64,000 nt of DNA, from positions 1 to 64,000 of the forward strand of contig JAADGV010000018.1 in assembly GCA_013152205.1 (NCBI GenBank), written 5' to 3'. The translations under genes were made by a program, and so were the position numbers. The DNA comes from Planctomycetota bacterium. GTDB taxonomy: Bacteria; Planctomycetota; Planctomycetia; Pirellulales; Lacipirellulaceae. Every line of letters starts with the position of its first letter. Within the stretch, counting starts at the first letter, position 1. The notes under the pieces are model-generated. The model was given only the letters and a program-made list of their open reading frames with translations, did not search any database and had not been told where the DNA came from. This document shows, piece by piece, positions 49,319-60,157 of the stretch.

Positions 49319-50506
49319 CTACTGCCCGGCAACCGCAAGCCGATCACGGGCCCGAATCGCTCGCCGCACGGCTTCCTCGGCCGTATCTGCGAGGACCGTT
49401 AGGTGCCCCATCTTGCGACCGGGGCGAGCTTCGGCTTTGCCGTAGAGGTGCAGATGCACATGCGGATCGGTTAGGGCGGCTTGCCAGTTTGGCTCGCCCG
49501 ATTGCCATAGATCGCCTAGCAAGTTTGCCATCGCAGCGGGGCAGTGGGCGGTCGACTCGCCCAAGGGCAAGCCACAGATGGCCCGTACCTGCTGCTCGAA
49601 CTGCGACGTTCGGCAGGCTTCGATCGTTAGATGCCCCGAGTTGTGCGGTCGGGGGGCAATTTCGTTCACCAGCAAGCGGTTGTCCGTTGTCAGAAAAAAC
49701 TCGACGCAGATGATGCCGACCACGTCGAGTTGTTCGACAATTGTGCGGGCGATCTGTCCCGCTTCGCTGGCGGCGCCTGCTAATTCGGGAGCCGGGTAGA
49801 CCGACAGATCGAGAATATGGTTGGCGTGCTCATTGGCGATCGGCCCACAAATGGCAATTTCGCCAATCGTTGAACGAGTGACCAGGACAGAGAACTCTTG
49901 CTGGTAATCGACCCAGCCTTCGTAAACCACGGGCTGCCCGTCGAGGCTTTGCCAAGCCGTCGGGGCGTCCGCAGCGGTATTGATTTTGGCTTGGCCTTTG
50001 CCGTCGTATCCCCAAGCGGTTGTCTTCAAAACGGCGGGTGTACCGATTGCGTCGACTGCTGCCGATAGCTCTTCGCCTGAAGTGATTTCGGCAAACGGAG
50101 TGCAGGGGATGCCCGCCGATTGCAAAAAGCGTTTTTCGCGTAAACGATCTTGAGTGATGTGGAGCACCCGACCGGATGGGCGCACGGGAACATATTTGGC
50201 GATCGTCTCGGTTGCGGCGGCAGAGACGTTTTCGAATTCGAACGAGACGACGTCGACCGATTGGGCGAACTTGGCAACGGCCTCGGTATCGTCGTAGTCG
50301 GCGATGGTCTCTTGACGTGCGACTTGCGAGGTGGGGCTACCGGCATCCGGCGAAAAGACATGCACGAAGTAGCCCAGTCGGGCGGCTGCTTGGGCAAACA
50401 TACGGCCCAATTGGCCGCTACCCAACATGCCAAGCGTGGCGCCGGGAAGTATCGGTCGGGCAGCTTGCGAGGCGCCGGTTTTGGTTTCGCTGGTAGGGGC
50501 CATCAT
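49319..50506 (-). CDS. purK: 5-(carboxyamino)imidazole ribonucleotide synthase
   Basis: The 395-aa ATP-grasp enzyme carboxylates AIR with ATP and bicarbonate in purine biosynthesis. [16 protein letters not shown] at the N-terminus, the ATP-grasp segment [27 protein letters not shown] and [12 protein letters not shown] are PurK signatures. The start overlaps the purE stop (ATGA), so the two are translationally coupled. Two adjacent ATG codons are possible. Confidence 0.94.
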   Translation of the reverse strand: MMAPTSETKTGASQAARPILPGATLGMLGSGQLGRMFAQAAARLGYFVHVFSPDAGSPTSQVARQETIADYDDTEAVAKFAQSVDVVSFEFENVSAAATETIAKYVPVRPSGRVLHITQDRLREKRFLQSAGIPCTPFAEITSGEELSAAVDAIGTPAVLKTTAWGYDGKGQAKINTAADAPTAWQSLDGQPVVYEGWVDYQQEFSVLVTRSTIGEIAICGPIANEHANHILDLSVYPAPELAGAASEAGQIARTIVEQLDVVGIICVEFFLTTDNRLLVNEIAPRPHNSGHLTIEACRTSQFEQQVRAICGLPLGESTAHCPAAMANLLGDLWQSGEPNWQAALTDPHVHLHLYGKAEARPGRKMGHLTVLADTAEEAVRRAIRARDRLAVAGQ

Positions 50507-50997
50507 GGCAGCGTATCTTTGCGAACTCGTTCGGCCTGTTGTTGATGAAACATGTGGAGACGTTCGCGAAGCTCAGGTCGGCTGTTGGCCAGGATTCTCG
50601 TCGCCAGCAAACCAGCGTTTTTTGCGCCTGCCGACCCAATCGCCATCGTCGCGACCGGCACGCCGCCGGGCATCTGCACGATCGAGAGCAACGAATCCAT
50701 GCCCTTCAAGGCCCGGCTTTCGACCGGGACACCCAGCACAGGCAGCACCGTCATCGAGGCAACCATTCCTGGCAAGTGGGCAGCACCGCCGGCTCCGGCG
50801 ACGATCACTTCTAAGCCGCGCTCTTCGGCAGACCCGGCGTATTCAGCCATCCACTGCGGGGTTCGATGCGCAGAAACGACTTGGCACTCGTGCGGCACGC
50901 CGAACTCTTCCAATATCTCGGCAGCTAATCGCATGGTTTCCCAGTCGCTTTTGCTACCCATGATCACCCCGACCAGCGGAGCCGATTTGTCTGCCAT
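50503..50997 (-). CDS. purE: N5-CAIR mutase (PurE)
   Basis: The 164-aa enzyme converts N5-CAIR, the PurK product, to CAIR. Family motifs include [38 protein letters not shown], and [14 protein letters not shown]. It overlaps purK by 4 bases at its 3' end and leads the operon. Confidence 0.95.
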   Translation of the reverse strand: MADKSAPLVGVIMGSKSDWETMRLAAEILEEFGVPHECQVVSAHRTPQWMAEYAGSAEERGLEVIVAGAGGAAHLPGMVASMTVLPVLGVPVESRALKGMDSLLSIVQMPGGVPVATMAIGSAGAKNAGLLATRILANSRPELRERLHMFHQQQAERVRKDTLP

Positions 50998-51091
50998 TGA
51001 AGTACCTGGATTTTGGGGCCGGGACGTGAAAAAGTACGTGGAAAAATCGAATCTGACTCTATCTTTATCTTTGACCGCGCGGCACCTGTTG

Positions 51092-52327
51092 TCAACGACG
51101 GGCTACGGCGATGCCTTCGGCGACCTTGTCGCCGGGATGCACGACCACGAGATCGCCTTGCTGAAGGCCTTCGACCACTTCGGCGGCCAAGCCATTGCGC
51201 AGGCCGAGTTTGACCATCTGCTGCTGAGCGACCCCGGCAACGACTCGAAACACGGCCCACTCTTGACCAACTCGGAATAGCGCACTGGTGGGCACCTTTA
51301 AGACCTCGTCGGCCTCGGCAACGACAATGCGCGCTTCGACACGAAAACCGTCGCCCAAGGCAGTCCGTTCTTCGGGCAGGTCGACAAGACTTACGATGAT
51401 ATTCACTCGCTGCTCTTCGACGCCGAGCGTCGAAATTTTGGTGAACGCCGACGGTTCGACCAGCCGCACACGACCGTGGAGAGGCTTGTCGCCGCCCCAG
51501 TGTTCGAATAGCACCAACGCCTCGGGGCGAATTCTCACGGCGTCTCGCGAGAGAACATCAATCTCAACTTCTAAATCGGTCGGGTCGCCCAATTCAACCA
51601 ACGCAGTTCCCGCGGCTATCACGGCGCTGCTTTCTTGAAATACCCGCAACACCCGGCCATCGATTGGCGATCGAATGGTAAAATCCCAACTATCCTGGCT
51701 AGCGTCTGCTTCAGCCTCGACAGGTGGACCGTTGGCATGCGGCCGCGAACGAATCAGAGCGGCACGCGACTGGTCGAGTTCAAACCGGGCGATCTCTTTG
51801 CTTTTGGTAGCCGTTCGCAGCAGGGCACTGCGGGTGCGGTACGCAAGCTCTTTGCTCTCGACTTCGCTAATCGAAACCGATTGCGGTGCTTTCCGCCGCG
51901 CATCTTTCACCCGCGCCAACTCTGCTGCCGTGAACTCCTGGCCAGCCAAGGCTTCTTCAAGCACTGGTTTCATTTTCTCAAGTGCCGCCGCCGCCGCTTT
52001 GACACGGGCCTCTGCCAAGGCGATTGAGCGAGCGTCTAACAGCTCGGGGTCGCGTGGCTCGATCGTTGCGATTAACGTCTCGCCCGCTACGACTTCGTCG
52101 CCAGGATCTAAATCTATACGAAGCAGCCGACCGGCAAGCGGCGTCGAAACGACGTAACGCTCACGGATTCGGGTTTTGCCATCTTGATCGACCGTCACTC
52201 GGATGTCGCCAGTCTCGATCATCGCAAAGTCGACCATCACCGGTTCGGGCACGAGGCCATACCCTATCGCCCCAACGATACCCAACCCGGCAAGTGCCAG
52301 TAATAATTTCCGAAATCTCGATTTCAT
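51092..52327 (-). CDS. HlyD-family efflux adaptor protein
   Basis: The 411-aa product has one N-terminal transmembrane helix ([20 protein letters not shown]), a biotinyl-lipoyl-like start ([20 protein letters not shown]), a long helical hairpin around residues 100-200 and a beta-barrel region. This is the HlyD/MFP adaptor fold. The adaptor spans the periplasm and links an inner-membrane pump to the outer side. It follows the FtsX-type permease gene by 29 bases and forms an exporter set with it. Confidence 0.88.
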   Translation of the reverse strand: MKSRFRKLLLALAGLGIVGAIGYGLVPEPVMVDFAMIETGDIRVTVDQDGKTRIRERYVVSTPLAGRLLRIDLDPGDEVVAGETLIATIEPRDPELLDARSIALAEARVKAAAAALEKMKPVLEEALAGQEFTAAELARVKDARRKAPQSVSISEVESKELAYRTRSALLRTATKSKEIARFELDQSRAALIRSRPHANGPPVEAEADASQDSWDFTIRSPIDGRVLRVFQESSAVIAAGTALVELGDPTDLEVEIDVLSRDAVRIRPEALVLFEHWGGDKPLHGRVRLVEPSAFTKISTLGVEEQRVNIIVSLVDLPEERTALGDGFRVEARIVVAEADEVLKVPTSALFRVGQEWAVFRVVAGVAQQQMVKLGLRNGLAAEVVEGLQQGDLVVVHPGDKVAEGIAVARR

Positions 52328-52356
52328 GTTTTCCTATCACCCTGTCCGACAGTTCG

Positions 52357-54720
52357 TTATTCGCGCGATTTTAGCACCGCGATCAGGTCAAGCTGGTCTA
52401 GGCGGCGACGGACTATCAGCCCCGAAACCAGGGACGACAGCATGACAATCGCCGCGGCCATTCCAAAGGTTGTTCGTTCGACGACCAACGGAAAACGAAA
52501 CATTTCTAGATCGAGCACGCTAACCAGCATACCGGCAAGCAAATACCCAAACCACAGCCCCAAGGGAATCGCCAACAGCGTGATGATGGCAAGCTCGCCC
52601 AATAGGATCGCTGAAATCTCGCCCTTGGTAAAGCCGATGACGCGAAGCGTCGCTAGCTCGCGGCTACGCTCGGAAAGCGAAATTCTTGCGCTGTTGTACA
52701 CAACCCCAACGGCGATCACACAAGCGAATAGCAGATTTATCCGTTTCATCAACATCATATTTTCGCCAACCGTCGTTTCGAAGCTATCGATCGCATGCTG
52801 CTTGACCGTGACACCCGATACCCAAGGCACCGTACGCAACTCGCCATAAAGCTCGTCCTGCATCAGCGGGTCGACCATCATGTGGACACCGTTTACCACA
52901 GGACTCTCGCGCATCATTCGACCGAGGGCTTCCAGGTTCATGTAGGCCGACAACCCGGTGAAGTCTTGTAGGGTTCCAGCGATTTTCACTTGGATCGTAG
53001 GCCTTTTGCCTTCGAGTACCTCGACCTGGATTGTTTCGCCGACTTCGACTTCGAGAATATCGGCTAGTTTACGCGAGACTAGCAAGCCATCGGGCGGCAG
53101 CGAGATTGTATTGCCATCAATGTCCATCAAACCATAGAGTTTACTATCCGCCTGAACCCCTTGGATGCCTACTCGGCGATGTCGAGGCCCGGCACGCATT
53201 CTCGTCGAGACCGCGCGTGTTGGTTCGCAATACATCACCCCTGGCATGCTTGCCACCTCGTAAATGGCACGATCCGACCTCAGATCGGCGGTGACTATCG
53301 ACATATCGTAGCGCTGCACTAACCGAAACTGGGCATCGATAATGTAGTCGACCGAGTCTTCCATGAAATTTCCGACAACGATAATTGCCGCCGCCAGCGA
53401 GATGGCCAGCACCGACAGCGAGGTCTTAATCGGGTGGCGCTCTAGCTGTCGCAAAATCATGCTGACCACTGGTGGCACAAAATGCCCCAAACGCAGCCGT
53501 TCGAGTACCGTCGGCCCATAACTGGTGGGCGGCTCAGGACGCATCGCCTCGGCGGGGGGCAACGTAACGGCACGCATAATGGCTCCCAGCGCCCCCAGGG
53601 CTGCTGCCGCGATGCTAATCAACGCGGCAATCAACACCACGTCGTACGTCAGCCGATAGGTAAACGTGGGGAAATGAAACAGCTTGGCATACATCTCGGT
53701 CACCACTTGCCCAAACCACGCTCCGCAGGGAATTCCAAAACTCAACCCACAAGCAACGATCAGCAAAACAAGTTTCATATAGTGCCCGCCGACCTCCCAT
53801 CGCGAATAGCCAAAGGCCTTGAGGGCGGCGATCTGTTCTCGCTGCAAATTGATAATCCTCGACAACACAACATTCAACAGAAATGCCGCCACGCCAAGAA
53901 ACACCGAGGGCATGATAAGCCCCATCTGGCGATTTTGCTCGATCTCGTTGTCGACAAACATGTGTGACGACTGATCTTTGCGAGCATACGATCCAAGCCC
54001 TCCATAGGGTTTAATCAGTTCGTCGAGCCGCTGGATCACCTCGGTCGAAGACGCCCCGCGCAGTAGCGAAATCGCCACGTCGTTGAAGGCGCCTTCCAAG
54101 TTGTAGGCAATCGACAAGGCTTCCTGATTCATCCATAAGACGCCGAAGTGTCGGTTGTCTGGCAGGATATCGCCCGGCTTAATCTCGTAGATATATTCGG
54201 GCGACAACGCGATGCCGACGATATGCAAGCGTTTTTGACGGCCATTGATCACCGCCAGCAGACTGTCGCCCACTTGAAGGTTGTTAGCGAGCGTAAAGGC
54301 TTCGCTCACCAGCACTTCATCATCACGCCGTGGCCTCAGCCAACGACCTTGGCGAAGGAACAGCTGATTGAGCGCGGGTTTGCGGGTATCAGGCAACGAG
54401 ACTACCCGTCCCATCGCCGGCTCGGGTAGCCCTTCGACCGTTAGATTCACACTCACCACGATGCGGGTTTCTAGACGCTCTACGCCTGGGATTTCCGCAA
54501 TTCGCTCACCCAAAGAGTCGGGCGCACGTACGAGCGAAGCAAAAATATCGGCAAAGTGATGACGCTGGTAGTAAGTTGTTTGGGTTAGTGTCAGCGAATA
54601 GAGCAAACTTCGAGAAAGCACAAACAACGCAATCCCACAGCCAATCACCATCGCAATCGCCAACGCTTGGCCCTTCATGTGCCAAAGATCACGGAGCGTT
54701 TTACGGTCGAGCGAGGACAT
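52357..54720 (-). CDS. FtsX-type ABC exporter permease
   Basis: The 787-aa product has an N-terminal helix (ALAIAMVIGCGIALFVLS), a large periplasmic domain, then four-helix FtsX-like bundles at about residues 270-400 and 660-770. This two-copy FtsX layout is known in lipoprotein- and efflux-related ABC permeases. The partner ATPase gene lies at 55736-56464 and the adaptor gene downstream. The substrate is unknown. Confidence 0.85.
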   Translation of the reverse strand: MSSLDRKTLRDLWHMKGQALAIAMVIGCGIALFVLSRSLLYSLTLTQTTYYQRHHFADIFASLVRAPDSLGERIAEIPGVERLETRIVVSVNLTVEGLPEPAMGRVVSLPDTRKPALNQLFLRQGRWLRPRRDDEVLVSEAFTLANNLQVGDSLLAVINGRQKRLHIVGIALSPEYIYEIKPGDILPDNRHFGVLWMNQEALSIAYNLEGAFNDVAISLLRGASSTEVIQRLDELIKPYGGLGSYARKDQSSHMFVDNEIEQNRQMGLIMPSVFLGVAAFLLNVVLSRIINLQREQIAALKAFGYSRWEVGGHYMKLVLLIVACGLSFGIPCGAWFGQVVTEMYAKLFHFPTFTYRLTYDVVLIAALISIAAAALGALGAIMRAVTLPPAEAMRPEPPTSYGPTVLERLRLGHFVPPVVSMILRQLERHPIKTSLSVLAISLAAAIIVVGNFMEDSVDYIIDAQFRLVQRYDMSIVTADLRSDRAIYEVASMPGVMYCEPTRAVSTRMRAGPRHRRVGIQGVQADSKLYGLMDIDGNTISLPPDGLLVSRKLADILEVEVGETIQVEVLEGKRPTIQVKIAGTLQDFTGLSAYMNLEALGRMMRESPVVNGVHMMVDPLMQDELYGELRTVPWVSGVTVKQHAIDSFETTVGENMMLMKRINLLFACVIAVGVVYNSARISLSERSRELATLRVIGFTKGEISAILLGELAIITLLAIPLGLWFGYLLAGMLVSVLDLEMFRFPLVVERTTFGMAAAIVMLSSLVSGLIVRRRLDQLDLIAVLKSRE

Positions 54721-54990
54721 CTAAGGGTGCCATATCTTTTCGAGTGGCGAACTTACGCTCCCGACATTCTAGCAAAAATAAATGCCCGTGAATTCAACAT
54801 TCCTCGCAATTGCTAACCGGGGAATTGCAAAGTCGTAGGTTCCGTTGTAGCCGCAGGCGGAAGCTGCGGTTTTTTCAGGCCCGACCGCGGCTTCCGCCTG
54901 CGGCTAGCATGACTTTGCAATCGTCCTGCGCAATTGCGAACCGGTTGCTCGACCGTGTAGAATCGTCGGTTGTCGCACCTCTGGGTCGGA
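54721..54990. other. Intergenic region between permease and YwiC-like genes, with repeat
   Basis: It contains the terminal-inverted-repeat element at 54821-54928. Read outward it may hold the promoters of the permease operon and the membrane-protein gene. Confidence 0.45.
54821..54928. repeat. Terminal-inverted-repeat element, copy 3
   Basis: The ends GGAATTGCAAAGTC and GACTTTGCAATCGTCC flank an inner stem GTAGCCGCAGGCGGAAGC...GCTTCCGCCTGCGGCTA. It is the same family as 27500-27611 and has the same inner stem, so the stem is part of the element. Confidence 0.78.
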
Positions 54991-55689
54991 ATGATACGCT
55001 CTTACTCCTTTTATCGCTTTCACAGAACTGGTCGGAAGGTCGTGAGTTCCTCAACAGCTTTGCCAACGGAAGTTTCGTCGCCGGTGGAGGCGATGCGCAA
55101 ACTCGATCCGATGCGTGCCCATGGTGCCTGGATTTACCTTTGCGCCTCGGTTACCGCCGGGGCGCTAGTTGGGGCCAACTACGGGGTAGAACCTGCGATG
55201 TTGGTAGGGACAAGCTTTGTCGGCGCGTTTTTAGTCGCCGCAGGTATCGCCGTAAGCGTGAGACGAAAACGACGCCAGATCGTCACGGGCTTAGGCTTAG
55301 CAATTTTTGCCACGCTCGGAGCATTGGCGTTTCAGGCAAGGCCCCAATACTTGCCGATCACCTTGTTGGCCGCTGCTTTGGCGATCGCCACAGTTATTCT
55401 CGCCAAAAAATTGGGATACCTGGCTCCCGCCACCATGCTGACGGGAGTGGCCGCTTTAGCAATGGCAGCTCCGGTATCAGCTATCGCCGGAGGCGCCACC
55501 ATGTTACGCGCTGCCACTCTTTTTGGTTTGCTGTGGCCCGTCTACAGTTGGCGAACATTCCTGGTTGCCGCGGCCTATACCGGGGGGATCGTTTCCTCAA
55601 ACGCCGAGCTACGCAGTCGCGGCCTACAAGAAGCCGCCTTAGCCGCCGTGTGGTCGTTAGCGGTCGCAATCACACTACGCATTTTTTAG
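54991..55689 (+). CDS. Multi-pass membrane protein, possibly YwiC-like
   Basis: The 232-aa product has an N-terminal cytoplasmic part and about seven hydrophobic helices (for example AWIYLCASVTAGALVGANYG, PITLLAAALAIATVILA). The HGAW motif at the first helix recalls YwiC-like membrane proteins. ATG 54991 was chosen, though ATG 55093 is also possible. It is inserted on the plus strand within an otherwise minus-strand exporter cluster and converges with the ATPase gene (46-base gap). Family assignment is weak. Confidence 0.5.
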   Translation: MIRSYSFYRFHRTGRKVVSSSTALPTEVSSPVEAMRKLDPMRAHGAWIYLCASVTAGALVGANYGVEPAMLVGTSFVGAFLVAAGIAVSVRRKRRQIVTGLGLAIFATLGALAFQARPQYLPITLLAAALAIATVILAKKLGYLAPATMLTGVAALAMAAPVSAIAGGATMLRAATLFGLLWPVYSWRTFLVAAAYTGGIVSSNAELRSRGLQEAALAAVWSLAVAITLRIF

Positions 55690-55735
55690 CAAACAGCCGG
55701 ACCGCCACGCGGTCTACGGCCTCCCTCAGCGACGC

Positions 55736-56456
55736 CTACCAAGTCAGTTCCGACGCTTCGCAGACTTGCGAGTTCTTGTCGACACTGGTGATTTCGCCGC
55801 CAGAAAGGTGAATCACTCGGTCAGCCATTTCTGCAATCACGGCATTGTGGGTAATGACCGCCGTCGTTGTTCCTAGATTGCGATTTATCTTTTGAATCGC
55901 ATCAAGCACCAACACTCCCGTTTCCACATCAAGGGCACCCGTCGGCTCGTCACACAGTAGCACATCGGGTTGCTTGGCCACCGCTCGGGCAATGGCAACA
56001 CGCTGCTGCTCGCCCCCGGATAGTTGGGCTGGAAAATGATCTTCGCGATCACCCAAGTCCACCATCGCTAGCGCATCGCTCGGCGACATCGGGTTGCTGG
56101 CGATCTCGGTGATCAGGGCGACATTTTCTCGTGCCGTCAGACTGGGGATGAGATTGTAAAACTGAAAAACAAAGCCTACATGATCTCGTCGATAGCGAGT
56201 GAGTTCGGCATCGTCGAAATTCGTGAGTTCGTTGTCGAGGTAGTGAACCGATCCAGCGGTTGGCGTATCAAGCCCCCCCAAGATATTCAGCAGCGTACTC
56301 TTGCCGCTACCAGACGGACCCAGCAGAACGACAAACTCACCACGGTAAAGATCGAGGTCGACGCCTCGTAAGGCATGAACATCCACCTCACCCATGTGGT
56401 AGACCTTTGTGATCTTCCGCGCTGCAAAAACCGATTCAAGTTGTGTCGATCGTGTG

Positions 56457-56464
<8 letters not shown>
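55736..56464 (-). CDS. ABC exporter ATPase (LolD/MacB type)
   Basis: The 242-aa ATPase has Walker [10 protein letters not shown], the signature [15 protein letters not shown], and Walker [12 protein letters not shown]. The LolD/MacB group is the usual partner of FtsX-type permeases, so it probably powers the permease at 52357-54720. ATG 56464 overlaps the end of gmd by 8 bases (ATGAGTAG). Confidence 0.88.
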
Positions 56465-57524
<1,060 letters not shown>

Positions 57525-57943
57525 AGATGAGCAACTGTCTGTTGAAATAGTGCTTATTTTTTTGCGAGATAGTCGGGATATTCATCTGGCACCAATCTCG
57601 ATGCCGAGGGTACATTTCATAGCCGTCAAGGGTAACCAATCGGGAGAGCGAAGGGCAGGGCCGTGCAATAGGTAATCTTGTCAAAGACGTTTCCGACGCC
57701 GAAAGTGTTTGCTTTGACTCTCGATCGGCGTCAGAGACGCCTCCCACAACGATTTTGCAATTGTCCTGACGTTGGTACCTGAGGCAGCGAGTTGCCCATT
57801 CGCAGCTAGCTGGATACAACGAAAGAGCGGGGGCTTCGCTCGATTAAACTCAGACGGCGAATTTTAGAAAGTACACTTGATCGCCAGCACTCCGCCTCTA
57901 CCTGATCAGCCTTTTGTGGCAAGAACCTTCAATCGAAAGCCTT
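57525..57943. other. Divergent intergenic region upstream of gmd
   Basis: A 420-base region between gmd (minus) and the TIGR03790 gene (plus). It includes one single-ended match to the terminal-inverted-repeat family (TTTTGCAATTGTCCTGACG near 57754) and probable promoters. No further feature was seen. Confidence 0.45.
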
Positions 57944-59716
57944 ATGAGAATGACTTTTCGCAAACGGTATCGCCGTTTTCTTTCGATGGCAGGCATCGCT
58001 TTCGCGGCGTTAGCATGGCTGCTACCAGCGTCGCCTGGCCATGCTGGGGGCGGCCCCGAGAATGTCTTCCTACTTGTCAATCTCAATAGCCAAGCCTCAA
58101 AAACGGTCGCCAACCATTACATCCATCTGCGCAACATCCCCGCTTCTAATGTCTTCTATCTGGAGCAAGACGAAAACCAAGCGGTGATTGCTAGTAAAGA
58201 TTTCAAGAGCCAAATTCTGATTCCTGCTTTTAAGGAAATGGACAAGCGTGGTATAAGCGGGCAAATCGACTATCTGATCTACTCTTGTGGCTTTCCCTGG
58301 AAAGTGGATTTCTTTGCCGAATTTCCCGACGAAAAATACAACAAGGCCTACCAACCCCGTGGTTCGCTGACAGGTTCTACCTATCTTTGGGCGTTTGCTC
58401 GCGAAAAACGCAAAGAGATCTTTTCTTTCTCGACCAACAACTACTGCCTACCAAAACCTACTACTGCGAATCCGAAAAGCGACCCCTCGACGACTCGTGC
58501 TTTTCGTGGGACTTATCGCTGGCTGCCCGATGGCAACCGTTCCGATCGTTTGGGTATCCCTTATCTTTTGTCGACAGCACTAGGAGTCAGCTACGGCAGC
58601 GGCAATTCGGCTGAGGAAATCGTAGAGTACCTTCGCACGGCAAAAGGGGCTGATGGCACTAGGCCGTCCGGAACCGTCTACTACATGAAACACTCCGGCC
58701 CTCGTTCGCTGCCGCGTCACAACCTGTATCCTCAAGCCGTGCGAGATTTGAAAAAGGCCGGTGTCAATGCGTTAGTGATCGAGGGTAAGTTTCCCAAAGG
58801 CAAACAAGACATCGCTGGACTTACCGTCGGGGTAACTGCTTTTAATATCTCCAATTCCAAGTGCCGTATTTTGCCAGGCGCGTTGTGCGACAACTTAACC
58901 AGCTTTGGTGGGGTATTTGAAAAGAACTCGCAGACTCCCTTGACTGAGTTTCTCGTCAGCGGGGCAGCCGGGGCGTGCGGCACGGTGATCGAGCCGCTTT
59001 CTCTTCCACACAAATTCCCGACTCCTTTCCTTCACGTTCACTACGCACGCGGATGCTCGATGGCCGAGGCGTTCTATCAATCCATTTTTGCCCCTTTTCA
59101 GCAGATGATTGTTGGCGACCCACTCTGTCAGCCCTGGGCGTATTTTCCAGAGGTGTCGGTTACTGGCATTCCCGCTGGCAAATTTACTAAAGGCACCATT
59201 AACTTGGTCCCATCAAGCGTCACCAAAAAAGGTCGCAACGTCAGTGTCTATGAGCTTTTCGTTGATGGCATCCGCCGTAAGCGATGTCGGCCTGGGGGTA
59301 TGTTTCAGCTCGATACCACAACGCTTGCCGATGGCTTTCACGAACTGCGAGTTATCGGCATCGACAATACGCCCATCGAAACCCAAGGGCGCTGGATCGC
59401 CAACATCGAAGTAAACAACCAAGGAGAGGCCATTCAGCTATTCCTCGAAAACAGGCAGCAGCTCGCCGACACAAAGCTCCTAACCCTTAGAGTCGCGTCA
59501 GGCCAAGAAAAAGATGTTTTGTTACTCCATAATGGTCGTGAATTGGGCGTCGTACCAATAGGCGCAGCAGGCAGCAAGGTGGTTCGGATCAGCACCAAAT
59601 CGCTGGGAAGTGGGCCGATTGCTCTGCAAGCTCGTGCAAAAGGCGAAAAAGGCACCCTTTCGGCCCCACTACGGTTCGAGCTACCCGCCATGTCGTCGAA
59701 AGAAATCGCCCGTTAG
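57944..59716 (+). CDS. TIGR03790-family secreted protein
   Basis: The 590-aa product has a signal peptide (MAGIAFAALAWLLPASPGHAG). The start of the mature protein (ENVFLLVNLNSQASKTVANHYIHLRNIPASNVFYLE) matches the TIGR03790 family. A C-terminal Ig-like region follows around residues 440-530. The family is large and of unknown function, and may be a peptidase-like fold. ATG 57944 was preferred over GTG 57914. The TPR gene begins 441 bases later. Confidence 0.75.
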   Translation: MRMTFRKRYRRFLSMAGIAFAALAWLLPASPGHAGGGPENVFLLVNLNSQASKTVANHYIHLRNIPASNVFYLEQDENQAVIASKDFKSQILIPAFKEMDKRGISGQIDYLIYSCGFPWKVDFFAEFPDEKYNKAYQPRGSLTGSTYLWAFAREKRKEIFSFSTNNYCLPKPTTANPKSDPSTTRAFRGTYRWLPDGNRSDRLGIPYLLSTALGVSYGSGNSAEEIVEYLRTAKGADGTRPSGTVYYMKHSGPRSLPRHNLYPQAVRDLKKAGVNALVIEGKFPKGKQDIAGLTVGVTAFNISNSKCRILPGALCDNLTSFGGVFEKNSQTPLTEFLVSGAAGACGTVIEPLSLPHKFPTPFLHVHYARGCSMAEAFYQSIFAPFQQMIVGDPLCQPWAYFPEVSVTGIPAGKFTKGTINLVPSSVTKKGRNVSVYELFVDGIRRKRCRPGGMFQLDTTTLADGFHELRVIGIDNTPIETQGRWIANIEVNNQGEAIQLFLENRQQLADTKLLTLRVASGQEKDVLLLHNGRELGVVPIGAAGSKVVRISTKSLGSGPIALQARAKGEKGTLSAPLRFELPAMSSKEIAR

Positions 59717-60157
59717 CCCCGCCAAAACCGGCAATCTAGGGAAGGCTGGAAACGGAAAAACGGGCCTTTGGGTGCTGTTCTTCGCAGTTGGCGAAAAACG
59801 TGGCGATCGACATCGTTGACACGCTACCCCTCGGGGATACGATAAAGATTGCTAGATTGCCGCCGAGTCAGACCTGACTCGCTGCCTCGCAAGATATTGG
59901 GCCTAGTTTGTGCGCAGCCAGCGGCAATATGTCACTCCTGAAAATGGCGGCGGCGTAGCTAATAGGCCGCGCTAACAAACTGCCTAAAACGCCGGTGTGC
60001 CTATTTCTTGTGACATGCAATTCGCTTGCCCTGATCTTGGATGGCTTTGTTAGCACTAGATCGCGATTTTTCTTGACGGAACACACCACCGTGGCCCCGA
60101 ACATTTCTTAACCTTCCTCTTCTCAATATTGCTAAGCCCTTCAACGGGACACCAAAT
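59717..60157. other. Intergenic region upstream of the long TPR gene
   Basis: It contains short hairpins (GAGTCAGACCTGACTC near 59866) and no recognised RNA or gene. Confidence 0.4.
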